DNA from: JAIEPW01 sp964471915
GTDB lineage: Bacteria > Acidobacteriota > Terriglobia > Bryobacterales > Bryobacteraceae
Length of the DNA: 64,000 nt
Direction of reading: 5' to 3'
Assembly (NCBI GenBank): GCA_964471915.1
Contig: CAYYID010000009.1
Location: forward strand, 1 to 64,000
Position numbers and translations under genes: made by a program. The notes under the pieces were generated by a model. That model saw only the letters and a program-made list of their open reading frames with translations. It ran no database searches and was not told the origin of the DNA. Positions 42,897-52,572 of the stretch are shown here, piece by piece. Within the stretch, counting starts at the first letter, position 1; every line of letters begins with the position of its first letter.

Positions 42897-45800
42897 TCAG
42901 GTCTGAATGACAACTGTCAGGTCCGAGCCAGCGTAAGGCGAGGCGACGGCCAGAATGTCGAACGCCAGGTCGGCGCCCTCGTTGAGAGTCGGAGTGGGCC
43001 AGATGGTCGGGCGAATGCGCTCGCCGTCGGCGTGGTCTTTTGTCACGACCGCGTCAAACGTCTGGTTGTCCGGATCGGCGGTGATGACTTTCACGTACTC
43101 TTCGTTCGCGCCGCCAGGGTCGAGGAATACGAACTGCCCCGCCGCCAACCCCAGGCGGCTGGCTCCGTACGAGGCCGTCTGAATCGTTTGGGAAGTCGAG
43201 TTTGCCGTGACAGCTTGGGCCAGAGCGAGGCCGTAGTCCGCGTAAGGCAGGCGTCGCGAAGCGGGCAAGCCGTAGCCTTCGTTGTTGACAAGGAAGTCGT
43301 AAGTGTTCTTGTAGGCTTCCGGCAGTGCCTGTGCGATGCCCATGTATTCAAGGGGCTCCCACGTCGTGCCATCATCCCGGCTGATCTTCACGAGGAACGC
43401 TGATTGGCCGTCGGTCGTGCCTTGCTGGAGGTAGGCGTAGATGCAGCGGATCGAGGCGGCGTCCTGGACCTTCAGCGGGATGACGACGTTCTCCTGCACC
43501 GAAAGCGGGCCCGGCACCTGGAACGTGTAGGCACCGCCGTTGCACGTACGGAGCCCGGGCATGTAAGGCTCGTTGTGGCGGGAAAGCGGGAACACCGTGA
43601 ATGGCCCATAGCCGAAGTGATTGGCCACGCCGGCGAGTGCGGCGACGAGACAGGCACTCGGAAGCTTCGCCTCGATACGTGCCGGCAGCCCGGGCGTCCG
43701 GAAGAAACCCTTGCGGACGCTGAAGGTGAACGTCTTCTGGTCGAGCTTGTAGAAGCGGATCCCGGCGAGATGCGCGCATCGCATTGTGCCGAAAGTGGCT
43801 TGGCCCTCCGGAACCCCTGGATATGCACGATGGAATGCGAAGTCGCCCGTGGCAACGACATCGCCCGTGTTTCCCGGTCCGATGATCTGTGCACATTCGT
43901 AGGACCGTCGGCCTGGGTTGTTCGGGTCGGCGGACTCGTCGTTGAGTACAACGAAATCGCCGACGCGGAACACCCGGCTCGTATCGGGATTGACGGTGCA
44001 GGACACCGTCGCAGGGTCGGTGGCGGCATCCAAGTCGGTGTCGATGGAGGCCCACAAACCCGTGGTCAGTTCGTCGACGTAGTACAGCGCCAGGGTGATC
44101 TCGTGCGCCCCGACGATGTTCGCGTTGCCCGAGGCATCGGGAGCGACCGACATGTCGTCGATGGCGAAGGTGCCGTAGTCGCCGAGGCGCGGCGTGGCGC
44201 TGAGAACGCCGGGCACGCCGGTGTCGATTAGGATCTCTTCCGGCACCTGGTCCGGGACGACATCCGCCGGCTTCGGGCCGGAGACGAGGTCGTACATCGA
44301 GTCTGTGGTCGTGCGGCCCTGGATGTCGATCGAGTAGTCGCGGTTCAGCCGCCAGGAGGTGGCCCGGAACTCGCCGCTCCCGCCCGGCATGTCCGGGTGC
44401 GTCATGGAGCAGACCATGCCTGGTTCCGTGTTGAGCGCCAGGACGGTTGTTTTGAAGGCCACTTGGCGGGCCTTCTTCCACTCATCCGCAGTGATCCCGC
44501 CCAACTCCTCGCGCAGCCGGGCGGCCACGATCCGGCCGACCTGCGACTTCGACGAACTCCCGGAGAGGTTGACGCTCGACTTCAGGAAAAGCAGTCCGGC
44601 GCCGCCGCCGATGAGGTTCGCGTGGTCAATGTCGTAAACGGCGACCGAGTTGGCGACGAACTCGAAATCCTCGTCCGCGAAGTTGGCGGTCAGGTGATTG
44701 AAGGACGGCTTGAGCGGCGCCAGTTGCAAGCTCCGAAACAAGATGTTCCCTTCGGTGAATGCCTCGACCGCCGAGGAGTTCACGCGCACGCCGATCTTGA
44801 GCTTGCCGAAAGCGAACGTGTAGTAGCCCAGGCAGTTCATGAGCACTTCCTGGAGCCAGTCCCGGAGAGGTTTCTCTTCCTGGATCACGCCGCGGAACTT
44901 GAACTGCGACTCGGTGCCCGTGCCGACCAGCTTCGACACCTGCTCGTCGCAGATGGAGGCGGCCGCGATGACCGTATTCACGTCGAAGAACGTCTCGGCC
45001 AGGTCGAGCTGCTGCGTCGTGGCGAACTCGCCGAGCCGGATGCCCCGCGCGCGCAGCAGCATGTTGACGGCGATCCAAACGGGATTGGTCAGCGGCGGTC
45101 CCCAGAAGCGAACGCCCGGCGAGGTCCACACCCAGCCCTTCATCCCACTCTGGATCACGGCTTCCATCTGGTGTTCGCCCGGGCGAGAGAGCTGAAGGCC
45201 CTTAGCGTCCGAGCGGCGAATCACCAGAAATGCCGTGCCCGCGGCGAAGTTGTCTTTGTAGGTGGAGTTGCCGAAGAAGACCTTCCGCCAGTCGCCACCC
45301 GTCTGATTGCCGGACTGATCGAGCGAAAACCAATCCTGCGCGCCGGCGGGATCGGAGCCAAGCACCTGGCGCAGTCCGAAACTGCCGGGGTAGCCGTGAT
45401 GGTACTGTCCGTCGAGCTTGTGGCCGGTGCCGAAGGCCACCAGCGGGCCCTCCCCGACGATGCCCAGCGCCTCGTAGAAATCGCTCTCGTCACGCCCGGC
45501 GGCGATTTTGCAGTTCACCGGCATGGCGGAGTCGGTGTAGATCTCCGGCAGGACCTGATCGTAGATGGAGTCGGCCACGAGCGAAACGCTGGTGAGCGGC
45601 GAGCGTCCGAAGCCCCAGGTTCCGGTGGAGTTGTCCTTGATGCGAACGTTCTGCGGTTCCGCCAGGATGCCGCCGTAGTAGCGTTTCATGCCGTGCGCCA
45701 GGCAGCCGTTCTCGGTCTCGTAGCCCTTGTCGCACTTTGCTGGATCAGCCGAAGGGAAGTGGACGTTGTCCGTCGCGCCTTGGGCGGCGAAAGGGCAGGC

Positions 45801-46706
45801 CAGGGAGTTGAAGGGCTTCCAGCAGGTGCGGGAGATTTTGCGCGTGGGATATGGCAGGTTCAGTTCGTAGAGGCCGTCCGCAGCGGTGACGCGGAATTCC
45901 GGACCGGCGTCGCAGGCCCAGTTGACGATCTCGCCCTTCCAGAGATCGAGTTTGATTCCAGTGCCGACGTGGAAAAGGGAGAACTCGAGCGCGGCTCGGT
46001 ACAGGTCGACGTCGTTGGCCAGGTCACGCATGATGCGGTCGGCGTTCCCGAAGGAGAATTGCGCCTCGTCGGCCTCATTGCCCATACCCTGCGAGATGCC
46101 GTCGAACTCCAGCAGGCGTGCCTGGTAGAGTTGGCCGCCCACCGTGCAGCGCCGGTCGGAGAGACGGACTGCGGGATATCCGGACTCAAGAGGCTGGATC
46201 TTGATGAGGGGGATGATCTGCTGGACCTGCGACAGCAGGGCATCCTTGAGCGCCTGCGGTGGGAATCGCGTCACCGTTTGGCTCAGCGAGTAGCTGGGCG
46301 AGGACGAGGGAATCTCAATGAGGGTGACGCCGAGTGAGCAGACGGCATCGGTCAGCATCTCCCAGGAGAGCGGCTCGTTGGCGAAGCGACAGGTGTAAGC
46401 AGTGGTGCCGAGGCCGTCTTCGTTGGGTGCGTTGTAGGTGAACGCGCCGTACGGACCGTACTTCGTCTCCCAGAAATTGCGCAGGGCGATTCGGTCAGGG
46501 TCATGCAGCCAGGCTTTGCGAATGGTGAACCGCTTGGCGCCCGTGCCGAGGAGAAAGCGCTGCTCGATCTTCGCATTGCCGGACCCGAACTGGTGCACCA
46601 CGACCTCGTGCGCCTGCGCGCGGCCATGCGGGTAGTCCGGCAAGATGGGGAATACTCCCGACGGCACGATGTCCGGCACTGGGATGTTGCCGATGTAGTC
46701 AGGCAT
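42897..46706 (-). CDS. Phage tail-tip/baseplate hub protein, fused gpM-, gpL- and gpJ-like regions
   Basis: The 1269-residue protein begins with a gpM/DUF2460-like region (residues 30-132: FTIRKAWLHDPDRIALRNFW). A gpL-like region follows (about 175-350) with four Cys at 295, 304, 325 and 335, comparable to the iron-sulfur-binding C-terminus of lambda gpL. The rest is a hub/central tip region with beta domains (VRVNSSAVEAFTEGNILF, GMVCSMTHPDMPGG). It would cap the tail and carry the fibre. It is separated from the next tail gene downstream by the mer-type cassette. Confidence 0.75.
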   Translation of the reverse strand: MPDYIGNIPVPDIVPSGVFPILPDYPHGRAQAHEVVVHQFGSGNAKIEQRFLLGTGAKRFTIRKAWLHDPDRIALRNFWETKYGPYGAFTYNAPNEDGLGTTAYTCRFANEPLSWEMLTDAVCSLGVTLIEIPSSSPSYSLSQTVTRFPPQALKDALLSQVQQIIPLIKIQPLESGYPAVRLSDRRCTVGGQLYQARLLEFDGISQGMGNEADEAQFSFGNADRIMRDLANDVDLYRAALEFSLFHVGTGIKLDLWKGEIVNWACDAGPEFRVTAADGLYELNLPYPTRKISRTCWKPFNSLACPFAAQGATDNVHFPSADPAKCDKGYETENGCLAHGMKRYYGGILAEPQNVRIKDNSTGTWGFGRSPLTSVSLVADSIYDQVLPEIYTDSAMPVNCKIAAGRDESDFYEALGIVGEGPLVAFGTGHKLDGQYHHGYPGSFGLRQVLGSDPAGAQDWFSLDQSGNQTGGDWRKVFFGNSTYKDNFAAGTAFLVIRRSDAKGLQLSRPGEHQMEAVIQSGMKGWVWTSPGVRFWGPPLTNPVWIAVNMLLRARGIRLGEFATTQQLDLAETFFDVNTVIAAASICDEQVSKLVGTGTESQFKFRGVIQEEKPLRDWLQEVLMNCLGYYTFAFGKLKIGVRVNSSAVEAFTEGNILFRSLQLAPLKPSFNHLTANFADEDFEFVANSVAVYDIDHANLIGGGAGLLFLKSSVNLSGSSSKSQVGRIVAARLREELGGITADEWKKARQVAFKTTVLALNTEPGMVCSMTHPDMPGGSGEFRATSWRLNRDYSIDIQGRTTTDSMYDLVSGPKPADVVPDQVPEEILIDTGVPGVLSATPRLGDYGTFAIDDMSVAPDASGNANIVGAHEITLALYYVDELTTGLWASIDTDLDAATDPATVSCTVNPDTSRVFRVGDFVVLNDESADPNNPGRRSYECAQIIGPGNTGDVVATGDFAFHRAYPGVPEGQATFGTMRCAHLAGIRFYKLDQKTFTFSVRKGFFRTPGLPARIEAKLPSACLVAALAGVANHFGYGPFTVFPLSRHNEPYMPGLRTCNGGAYTFQVPGPLSVQENVVIPLKVQDAASIRCIYAYLQQGTTDGQSAFLVKISRDDGTTWEPLEYMGIAQALPEAYKNTYDFLVNNEGYGLPASRRLPYADYGLALAQAVTANSTSQTIQTASYGASRLGLAAGQFVFLDPGGANEEYVKVITADPDNQTFDAVVTKDHADGERIRPTIWPTPTLNEGADLAFDILAVASPYAGSDLTVVIQT

Positions 46707-46859
46707 AGCTGTAGATATCTGTTACTTCCAGAGAGAAGACTGGGAAGGAATGACTCGATTTCACGCAGTTCGGGCTTCATCCCGGCTTAAAGGCGCGGCG
46801 GTCCGAAACACAAGGGCGGGGTGCTGCCCACCCAAGTACACTACGATGTGGAGGACCCA

Positions 46860-48371
46860 GTGCTCTTTCGTGGCATTAAGTTCATCTTGTTCGTGGTCCC
46901 GTGTTTGGTGGCCGCCCATGAATACCGAATCGAAGTAGCTGCCGACCAGAACCTCAATGTCCGTGGGTTCGTAACCATCAGGTGGCGCAATGATACTGGG
47001 AAACCTGTTTCCGATATTCCATTGGACTGCAAAGGCGTCATGAAGTCAGCTTCGGTGGAGGGCAAACCGGTGCGGCTCAAAGACGGGCGTGCTTTGCTTT
47101 CCAAGCCCGTGGATTCCGCCGCTACGCTGGCGATCCGGATCGAGTTCAACGAAAAGGCGCGCGGGGCCTATGGCTATCGAATGCTCACTGAAGCCTGGCA
47201 TCCTAAGGCGATCACTTGGCACAAGAACTTGTTCAACCCCAAACAGCGGCAGGCCGATGACTATGAAGTTACGCTTACTGCACCCGAATCGCTCGTCATT
47301 GCCTCCGCCGGCGAAACGATCGAGTCCGGGCCTCCGATTGCCGGAATACGGCGCTACCGCTGGCGCATGGAGAAAGTCACTAGCTTCGGCCTTGCTGCAT
47401 CTCCGAACTTCGCTGAAACGAAACGCACAACCGAAGGCGTCGATGTTCGGCTGTATGAACTGCGCGGTGAGACCCGCCTTGACTCGTCCATGGCCGACTT
47501 GGCCGTCGAGGCGATCACTTTCTTCCGCCAAACGTTCGGCTTTTATCCTCACCCGGCCCTGGTGATGCTCCCCGGTGCATTTAGCAGCGGTGGCGGCTAC
47601 TCGCCCGCCAGCGGCTTCACCGTCTATCACCGCAATACCGGCGAGGGCCGCCCATGGATCGTCGCCCACGAGATCGGTCATCAATACTGGGGCTTTGACA
47701 CTGTCCTCGACGATGGCGACCTCTACCATTGGCCCGGGTTGGGCCTAGGCATCTACTCCGATCAGCTCTTCATGGCCGCTCGGAAAAGCTCGTACCGCTT
47801 CGGAAGCGGCGCCTACCTCAAGGCAGCGGCCGCAGGCTTCGACACCACGATCCGGCGGCCGTCCCAAGATCTCAAGAGTCTGAAGTTCGACTGGAACAAC
47901 GCTATTTACCACAGCAAGGCTTACGCGGTAATCCGCATGCTCGCGGACTTGGTCGGGGCCGAACGCTTTCAATCTGCACTGCGCGGCCTGACCAGTGATT
48001 ATCGCCATCGCATTTTGCCCGCCGAGGAATTCCAGCGGGCCGTCGAGACCGTCGCGGAACGAAACCTCGATTGGTTCTTTCAGGACTGGGTCGAGGGCAA
48101 CTCAACAGCCCGTTTTGCGATTGAGCAAGTCACGGCACGGGATGGCACCGTTGAGGTCGTCGTCAGCCGCACTGGAGAGGCACGATTTCCGGTCGAGGTG
48201 AAGGTGACTACTGCCGACGGCAAAGAATCAGTGAAGAGGATGGCGCACGATGCGGAGCGACAAACGCTCGTGTTCCCCTCTACCTCTCCGCCCAAGCGCG
48301 TCGAGATCGATCCGCGCGGCACTTGCCCCATCCTCAAGAGCGGGAAAGAGGTATGGAACGCTGAAAGCTAA
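46860..48371 (+). CDS. Secreted M1-like (gluzincin) peptidase, prophage cargo
   Basis: The 503-residue protein starts at GTG 46860 with GGAGGA four bases upstream. The signal peptide (FRGIKFILFVVPCLVAA) is followed by an N-terminal beta domain and a thermolysin-like domain with HEIGH at 270-274 in WIVAHEIGHQYWGFD. The substrate loop is GGGYSPAS. The Glu expected 18 residues after the second His as third zinc ligand is Gly293 (YHWPGLGLGIY), so activity is uncertain. A C-terminal beta-sandwich follows. It is a plus-strand gene between minus-strand tail genes: cargo rather than virion structure. Confidence 0.8.
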   Translation: MLFRGIKFILFVVPCLVAAHEYRIEVAADQNLNVRGFVTIRWRNDTGKPVSDIPLDCKGVMKSASVEGKPVRLKDGRALLSKPVDSAATLAIRIEFNEKARGAYGYRMLTEAWHPKAITWHKNLFNPKQRQADDYEVTLTAPESLVIASAGETIESGPPIAGIRRYRWRMEKVTSFGLAASPNFAETKRTTEGVDVRLYELRGETRLDSSMADLAVEAITFFRQTFGFYPHPALVMLPGAFSSGGGYSPASGFTVYHRNTGEGRPWIVAHEIGHQYWGFDTVLDDGDLYHWPGLGLGIYSDQLFMAARKSSYRFGSGAYLKAAAAGFDTTIRRPSQDLKSLKFDWNNAIYHSKAYAVIRMLADLVGAERFQSALRGLTSDYRHRILPAEEFQRAVETVAERNLDWFFQDWVEGNSTARFAIEQVTARDGTVEVVVSRTGEARFPVEVKVTTADGKESVKRMAHDAERQTLVFPSTSPPKRVEIDPRGTCPILKSGKEVWNAES

Positions 48372-48488
48372 CGAGCGTTCGCGTGCTGGCCTGGACGTTC
48401 AATGACCGCCTCGTCGCGTAGACCGCGGGCAACGCAGTAGTGCGGGCCGACCCACTGTAGTTCCAGGATCGGCCACTCGGGGACGGAT

Positions 48489-48890
48489 TCAGGCCAACTC
48501 GATCAGTTCTATGCTCAAGTCCGCGCGGCCCAGCGAGGCCGACTGACTCCATTCGCCGGCGAAGCGGACTGTGTACCGGCCTGCGGCGGCCTGGCCGGTC
48601 GGATCGTGCGAGAACTTCGGATTCGTCTCATACGGGTCGTAGAAGTAGAACGGTTCGGCTGGCCCCTTGCGGGCGTCGTAGAAGTCTCGGAGCGACGCGA
48701 GTTGCGCCGGCGTCAGGCGTTTTGCGAGACGCCAGCGCTTCCGGCTGTTCGAAGCCTGGGCCGATCGCTGCGATTCTCCGTTGCGGTACTCGCTATCGAG
48801 GACTGGATACCCTCGCTCATGTACAAATGCGCGGCACAGGCTGTGCGGTAGGACCGTTGCCGGAGCAGCATTCTGGACTGAGCCGGGCAT
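48489..48890 (-). CDS. Phage minor tail protein (gpM/DUF2460-like)
   Basis: The 133-residue protein has a region RLTPAQLASLRDFYDARKGP then FYFYDPYETNPKFSHDPTGQ and a beta-rich end (YTVRFAGEWSQSASLGRADL), typical of small tail-tip assembly proteins. Its ATG overlaps the lysin stop as TAATG. In the original phage it would directly precede the hub gene; the M1-like cargo now intervenes. Confidence 0.7.
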   Translation of the reverse strand: MPGSVQNAAPATVLPHSLCRAFVHERGYPVLDSEYRNGESQRSAQASNSRKRWRLAKRLTPAQLASLRDFYDARKGPAEPFYFYDPYETNPKFSHDPTGQAAAGRYTVRFAGEWSQSASLGRADLSIELIELA

Positions 48891-49333
48891 TAGGCGGTCA
48901 CCAGGTCAAGCAGTCGCTGGCCAGGGCGCACGCCGATTCTGTCAGCCACGAAGCGCGCGTAGTTCGCCGGATGGTTGCCGTCAGACGAAGGCGCGTAGAC
49001 GCGAAACATCTCCTCCGCCGTTGGCGGCTTGCCCTGCGTGTAGCGACCGTCGAGATATTGGCCGATAAGCACGCGCAGGATGCGCCAGCCTTCGTCGACC
49101 GCCTTTCGGCTCACCGCCCGCGAGGAGCCGGGAAACCGAGTGGAAGCCCACGCGACGAAGTCGACGTACCCGCGATGGGTGGGATAGGCCCTGCCGCGTC
49201 CGTCGCGCCACTGGCGGATGTTTCCCGGATTCGCGTTCCGCTGTGCAAGGGTCGGTTGCGCGGCTGTGAGATAGAACCCCTCCATCTCCGCGATCGCACG
49301 GGCGATCTTCTCAATGAGTTCCTGGCGGGTCAT
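48890..49333 (-). CDS. Phage lysozyme-like peptidoglycan hydrolase
   Basis: The 147-residue protein has an N-terminal helix with AEMEGF and then RNANPGNIRQWRDGRGRAYP, the NPGNIR signature of phage lysozyme-like and virion-associated hydrolases. Its place between tape measure and tip genes suggests a tail-associated lysin that opens the wall during DNA entry, not the endolysin of a lysis cassette. It overlaps the tape-measure start by 4 bases. The catalytic Glu is probably Glu18 in EMEGF; this is an inference. Confidence 0.7.
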   Translation of the reverse strand: MTRQELIEKIARAIAEMEGFYLTAAQPTLAQRNANPGNIRQWRDGRGRAYPTHRGYVDFVAWASTRFPGSSRAVSRKAVDEGWRILRVLIGQYLDGRYTQGKPPTAEEMFRVYAPSSDGNHPANYARFVADRIGVRPGQRLLDLVTA

Positions 49334-52300
49334 GACACGATCAATCCCGGACTGAGTTGCAGTCCCGTCATCTCCCGCCGCCCGGCGTTCTGTTTGGTGG
49401 CTGCCATCGTTGCGGACTGCACCGCCCGCGGATTCTCTACAACCACCCGCACCGTTTCCTTCTCGAAGAACTCCTTGGCACCCGGCACGGTGATGTTGAT
49501 CACAGTGGGACCGGCCGCGGAAGCAACGCCCCCGCCGATGCGATCAAAGGAGATGCCGCTGGCGCTCTGTTGGAAGAGGCTGCCCCCCTGCAGGAGCAGC
49601 GACGTCGGACGCATCGTCGCCGGCAGTCCTGACGTCCCTTGGCCCGTCGACAGGGCGTAAAGTTCGACCAGGTCGCGGATCTGCTGACTGCGGATGGCCA
49701 TGTCGAGGTTGCCGCCGAAGCCCTGCTTGGCAATATCCACGATTTGTTTCAGCACGCCCTTGTCGCTGATATCGACGCCGTAGGTCGCCTTGATCTTCTC
49801 CCGAGCCTTTTCCTGCGCACCCTTGATGAACAGGCGCACGATCCCGGCAGCAAACCCGATTCCCGCTCCGATCGCCGCGCCCAACGGCCCGCCGAACTTC
49901 GCGCCGATCAGCGCGCCGCCCGCGGTGGTCTCTCCCAAGCCGAGCCACCCGCCGCGCCGCAGCCCGTCCATCGCGAGCATCGCACCGCCCGCCAGCATCG
50001 CACCGCCCTTCATGCCGCCGACACCTCGTGCGCCGGAGAGCTTCGTCATGTTGCCCAACTCGTCCATGCGCCAGCGTTCCGGCCGGAAGCCGATGTTGCC
50101 GAGGTTCGTCAGCCAGTCCTTGTAGCCAGAGGCCATGGCTCCCCAGCCACCGAGGCGGCCGCCAGCACCAGAGGCGCCCGAAGCACCGGCGCCGGGGATG
50201 AATGGAGGCGTGCCCCATCCACCCGCCGAGCCACCAGGTATCGGCCCACCACCGCCACCGAACACCGGGACCGCGCCGACGCCCAGCATCCCGCCGATGC
50301 CGCCCAGCACCCCGCCGCCGCCCGATCCTCCGGACGCGAAGGACACTTTCTGGCCGGTGAACAACTGCATCAGCATCCCCGCGACGCGGGAGGTGACGAC
50401 ATCCTTGATAGCGGTGAGTAGCGCCGTCTTCATCGAGTTGCCGATGGCGGACCAGATGGACTGCGACTTGGTGAGCAGCGCGTCGAAAACACCTTCGGCT
50501 TGCCGCTTGAATGTGTCAAAAAGTTGCCGATTATGGTCGCGCACCATAGCCGCCGTGCGGTTCGCGGCGTTCTGACGCGCAGCATCGACGGCGGCATCGG
50601 TGGCTTCCTGGTTCACCTGCCGGATCTCATCACGCTGCTGAGTGAGTTCCGCGATGCGAGCCTTGATTTCGTCAGCACGGTACCCGAGGCGGTTCATGTT
50701 CGCCTCTTCCTCCAGCGCCATCCGGGAGGTCTCGAGGTCAAACAGGCGCATCTTCACTTCGTGGACGCGCGCCAGGTAGTCAACCTCGATCTGTGCCTTC
50801 TGCTGCTCCACCCAGATCTTCTGCTTGAGCGTCTGGGCGTCAGCGGCCTCGACGACCCGCAACCGGGCATCCCTGTCGATGCCGGCGCGCTGTTCTTCGG
50901 CGCCCAGCATGCGCGCACTCTGGTCGAGGTTGCGCCGCGCAATGTCCTCGTTGTACTGGAGGCGGCGCTGATACGCTTCGGCCTCTAATTCCATGCGCCT
51001 GCGGGCGGCTTCTTCCTCGCCCTTCAGATACTCGGCCAACTGCTCGCGGTTGTCCTTCTGGAACTTCTCCTTGAATGCCGACCAACGGTTACCCAGTTCG
51101 TCGAGTACGTTCTGCCACGCCTGGCGGGTCAGGTTGATCGGCTGGGAGACGCCCTTGTCGTCCGTGAACGTGGTCCACTTCTCAATGCGGGTGTTCATCT
51201 CGGTGATCTCTCGGGCAAAGCCCGGTTGCCCCTTGGCACCGGCCTCGATCGCGGCCTGGCGAGACTCCCGCTCCACCTCTGCCTGCCGTTTCCGAATCTC
51301 AACCGCACGCTTCAGCGCATCGAGGTCCGGTTCGTTGCCGGTCTTGATGGTGATCTTCGGGCCGCCAAACTCGAACGGCTGCTCACCGGGCAGTAGCCGC
51401 TTGCCGGTCACCAGTTCCCGAATCTGGTCGTCGGTCATGCCCTGTTTGCGGAGAGCATCCACGTTGGTCTTGCCGCTAAACAGGTCCTCGCGGAGCGCCT
51501 GCTTCTGCATGTCGTCAAAGCGGGCCTGCAACTGCGCCTGGGTGTCCTTCCACTGCGAGTAGATCGCAAAGCCCGCGCCGACCACCCCGACCGCGAGCAG
51601 AGCGTACGGATTCAGGCTGGCCAGATTCAGCGCGGCGATGGACTTCGCTAGCGCCATGATCTTGTCGGCGAGCGCGTAGGAAGCAAGGACGCCGGCCACC
51701 CACAGCGCTACCTCTCCGAACTTCGTCAGCAGATCCGTATTCTCCTTGAGCCAGCCGACCAAGCCGCGCAGGTTGCCGACGAGTCCCTTGAGGTCATCCT
51801 GGAACTTGGCCCCGATGTCCTCCCGCAGGTTGTTGAATTCGCGCCGCAGTGCGCCGAGTTGGCCTTCCACCGTCTGCGAGGCGGCCGCATGGGCACCCTG
51901 GATCTTCGTCCCTTCCCGCATCACAGCGTTGTAGCGGAGTTGCTTCTCTTCGGTCTCAGTGAGCGAACGGCCCAGTTGAAGCTGGGCGATCTGGGCATCC
52001 TTCTGGAAGTCGACGAACAGCCCCAACGTGCGCAATCCACGCGATGCACCCGACTCAATGGCGAGGACAATGGCATCCATCGCCTCTCCCGCCGACACGT
52101 TTTGCACAGCCGCCGCGTCTTTGGCCAGCTTGGCCAGACCCTGGGCCTTGCCCAAATCCATGTCGGCAACGATCAGACGCTGAACGGCGTGCGCTGCCTC
52201 CGTGAACTCGAAGCCGATCTCTTCGATGGCCGCAACTTGCCTCGTCGCCGCCGCCGCACCCACGCCGTGCGCGGTGGCCAGCGCCTTGAGGGAAGCCTCG

Positions 52301-52572
52301 GCCTTGGCGTTCTCCGCTGCCATCATGACGGAGCCGACAGTGAATTCCTTCGCCCAAGCAATCGCACTCTGGATGGCGTCGGCGAACAGGTTTCCCGCTG
52401 TCGCTCCCTTCGCCATCGCCGCAGTCATCCCGTCAATCCCCTGCGCCGCGCCTTTGGCGCTCTTGGCCGCGGCGGACTCCATGCTCGACAGACTCGCGTT
52501 GACGCTCTTGATGGACGCATTGGCCCTGTTGGCATCAACTTCGACGACCAGTTCAAGCTTGTTATCGGCCAT
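49330..52572 (-). CDS. Phage tape measure protein
   Basis: The 1080-residue protein has Ala-rich coiled coil at the N-terminus (NASIKSVNASLSSMESAAAK), a hydrophobic segment at about 290-340 (VALWVAGVLASYALADKIMA ... LLAVGVVGAGFAIYSQW), a long charged coiled coil (about 430-720), a Gly-rich stretch (about 760-830) and a second hydrophobic stretch (GGALIGAKFGGPLGAAIGAG). This is the plan of siphophage tape measures, which set tail length and reach the host membrane. It follows the chaperone genes and overlaps the T frame by 11 bases. Confidence 0.92.
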   Translation of the reverse strand: MADNKLELVVEVDANRANASIKSVNASLSSMESAAAKSAKGAAQGIDGMTAAMAKGATAGNLFADAIQSAIAWAKEFTVGSVMMAAENAKAEASLKALATAHGVGAAAATRQVAAIEEIGFEFTEAAHAVQRLIVADMDLGKAQGLAKLAKDAAAVQNVSAGEAMDAIVLAIESGASRGLRTLGLFVDFQKDAQIAQLQLGRSLTETEEKQLRYNAVMREGTKIQGAHAAASQTVEGQLGALRREFNNLREDIGAKFQDDLKGLVGNLRGLVGWLKENTDLLTKFGEVALWVAGVLASYALADKIMALAKSIAALNLASLNPYALLAVGVVGAGFAIYSQWKDTQAQLQARFDDMQKQALREDLFSGKTNVDALRKQGMTDDQIRELVTGKRLLPGEQPFEFGGPKITIKTGNEPDLDALKRAVEIRKRQAEVERESRQAAIEAGAKGQPGFAREITEMNTRIEKWTTFTDDKGVSQPINLTRQAWQNVLDELGNRWSAFKEKFQKDNREQLAEYLKGEEEAARRRMELEAEAYQRRLQYNEDIARRNLDQSARMLGAEEQRAGIDRDARLRVVEAADAQTLKQKIWVEQQKAQIEVDYLARVHEVKMRLFDLETSRMALEEEANMNRLGYRADEIKARIAELTQQRDEIRQVNQEATDAAVDAARQNAANRTAAMVRDHNRQLFDTFKRQAEGVFDALLTKSQSIWSAIGNSMKTALLTAIKDVVTSRVAGMLMQLFTGQKVSFASGGSGGGGVLGGIGGMLGVGAVPVFGGGGGPIPGGSAGGWGTPPFIPGAGASGASGAGGRLGGWGAMASGYKDWLTNLGNIGFRPERWRMDELGNMTKLSGARGVGGMKGGAMLAGGAMLAMDGLRRGGWLGLGETTAGGALIGAKFGGPLGAAIGAGIGFAAGIVRLFIKGAQEKAREKIKATYGVDISDKGVLKQIVDIAKQGFGGNLDMAIRSQQIRDLVELYALSTGQGTSGLPATMRPTSLLLQGGSLFQQSASGISFDRIGGGVASAAGPTVINITVPGAKEFFEKETVRVVVENPRAVQSATMAATKQNAGRREMTGLQLSPGLIVS

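Noticed and set aside
44397..46337. Plus-strand frame of 646 codons inside the hub gene
   Set aside because: Antisense to a coherent phage protein; no recognisable family.
48372..48512. Open minus-strand frame with plausible text (PEWPILELQWVGPHYC) after the minor tail gene
   Set aside because: It has no usable start codon and no slippery site at the end of the upstream gene, so translation is unsupported.
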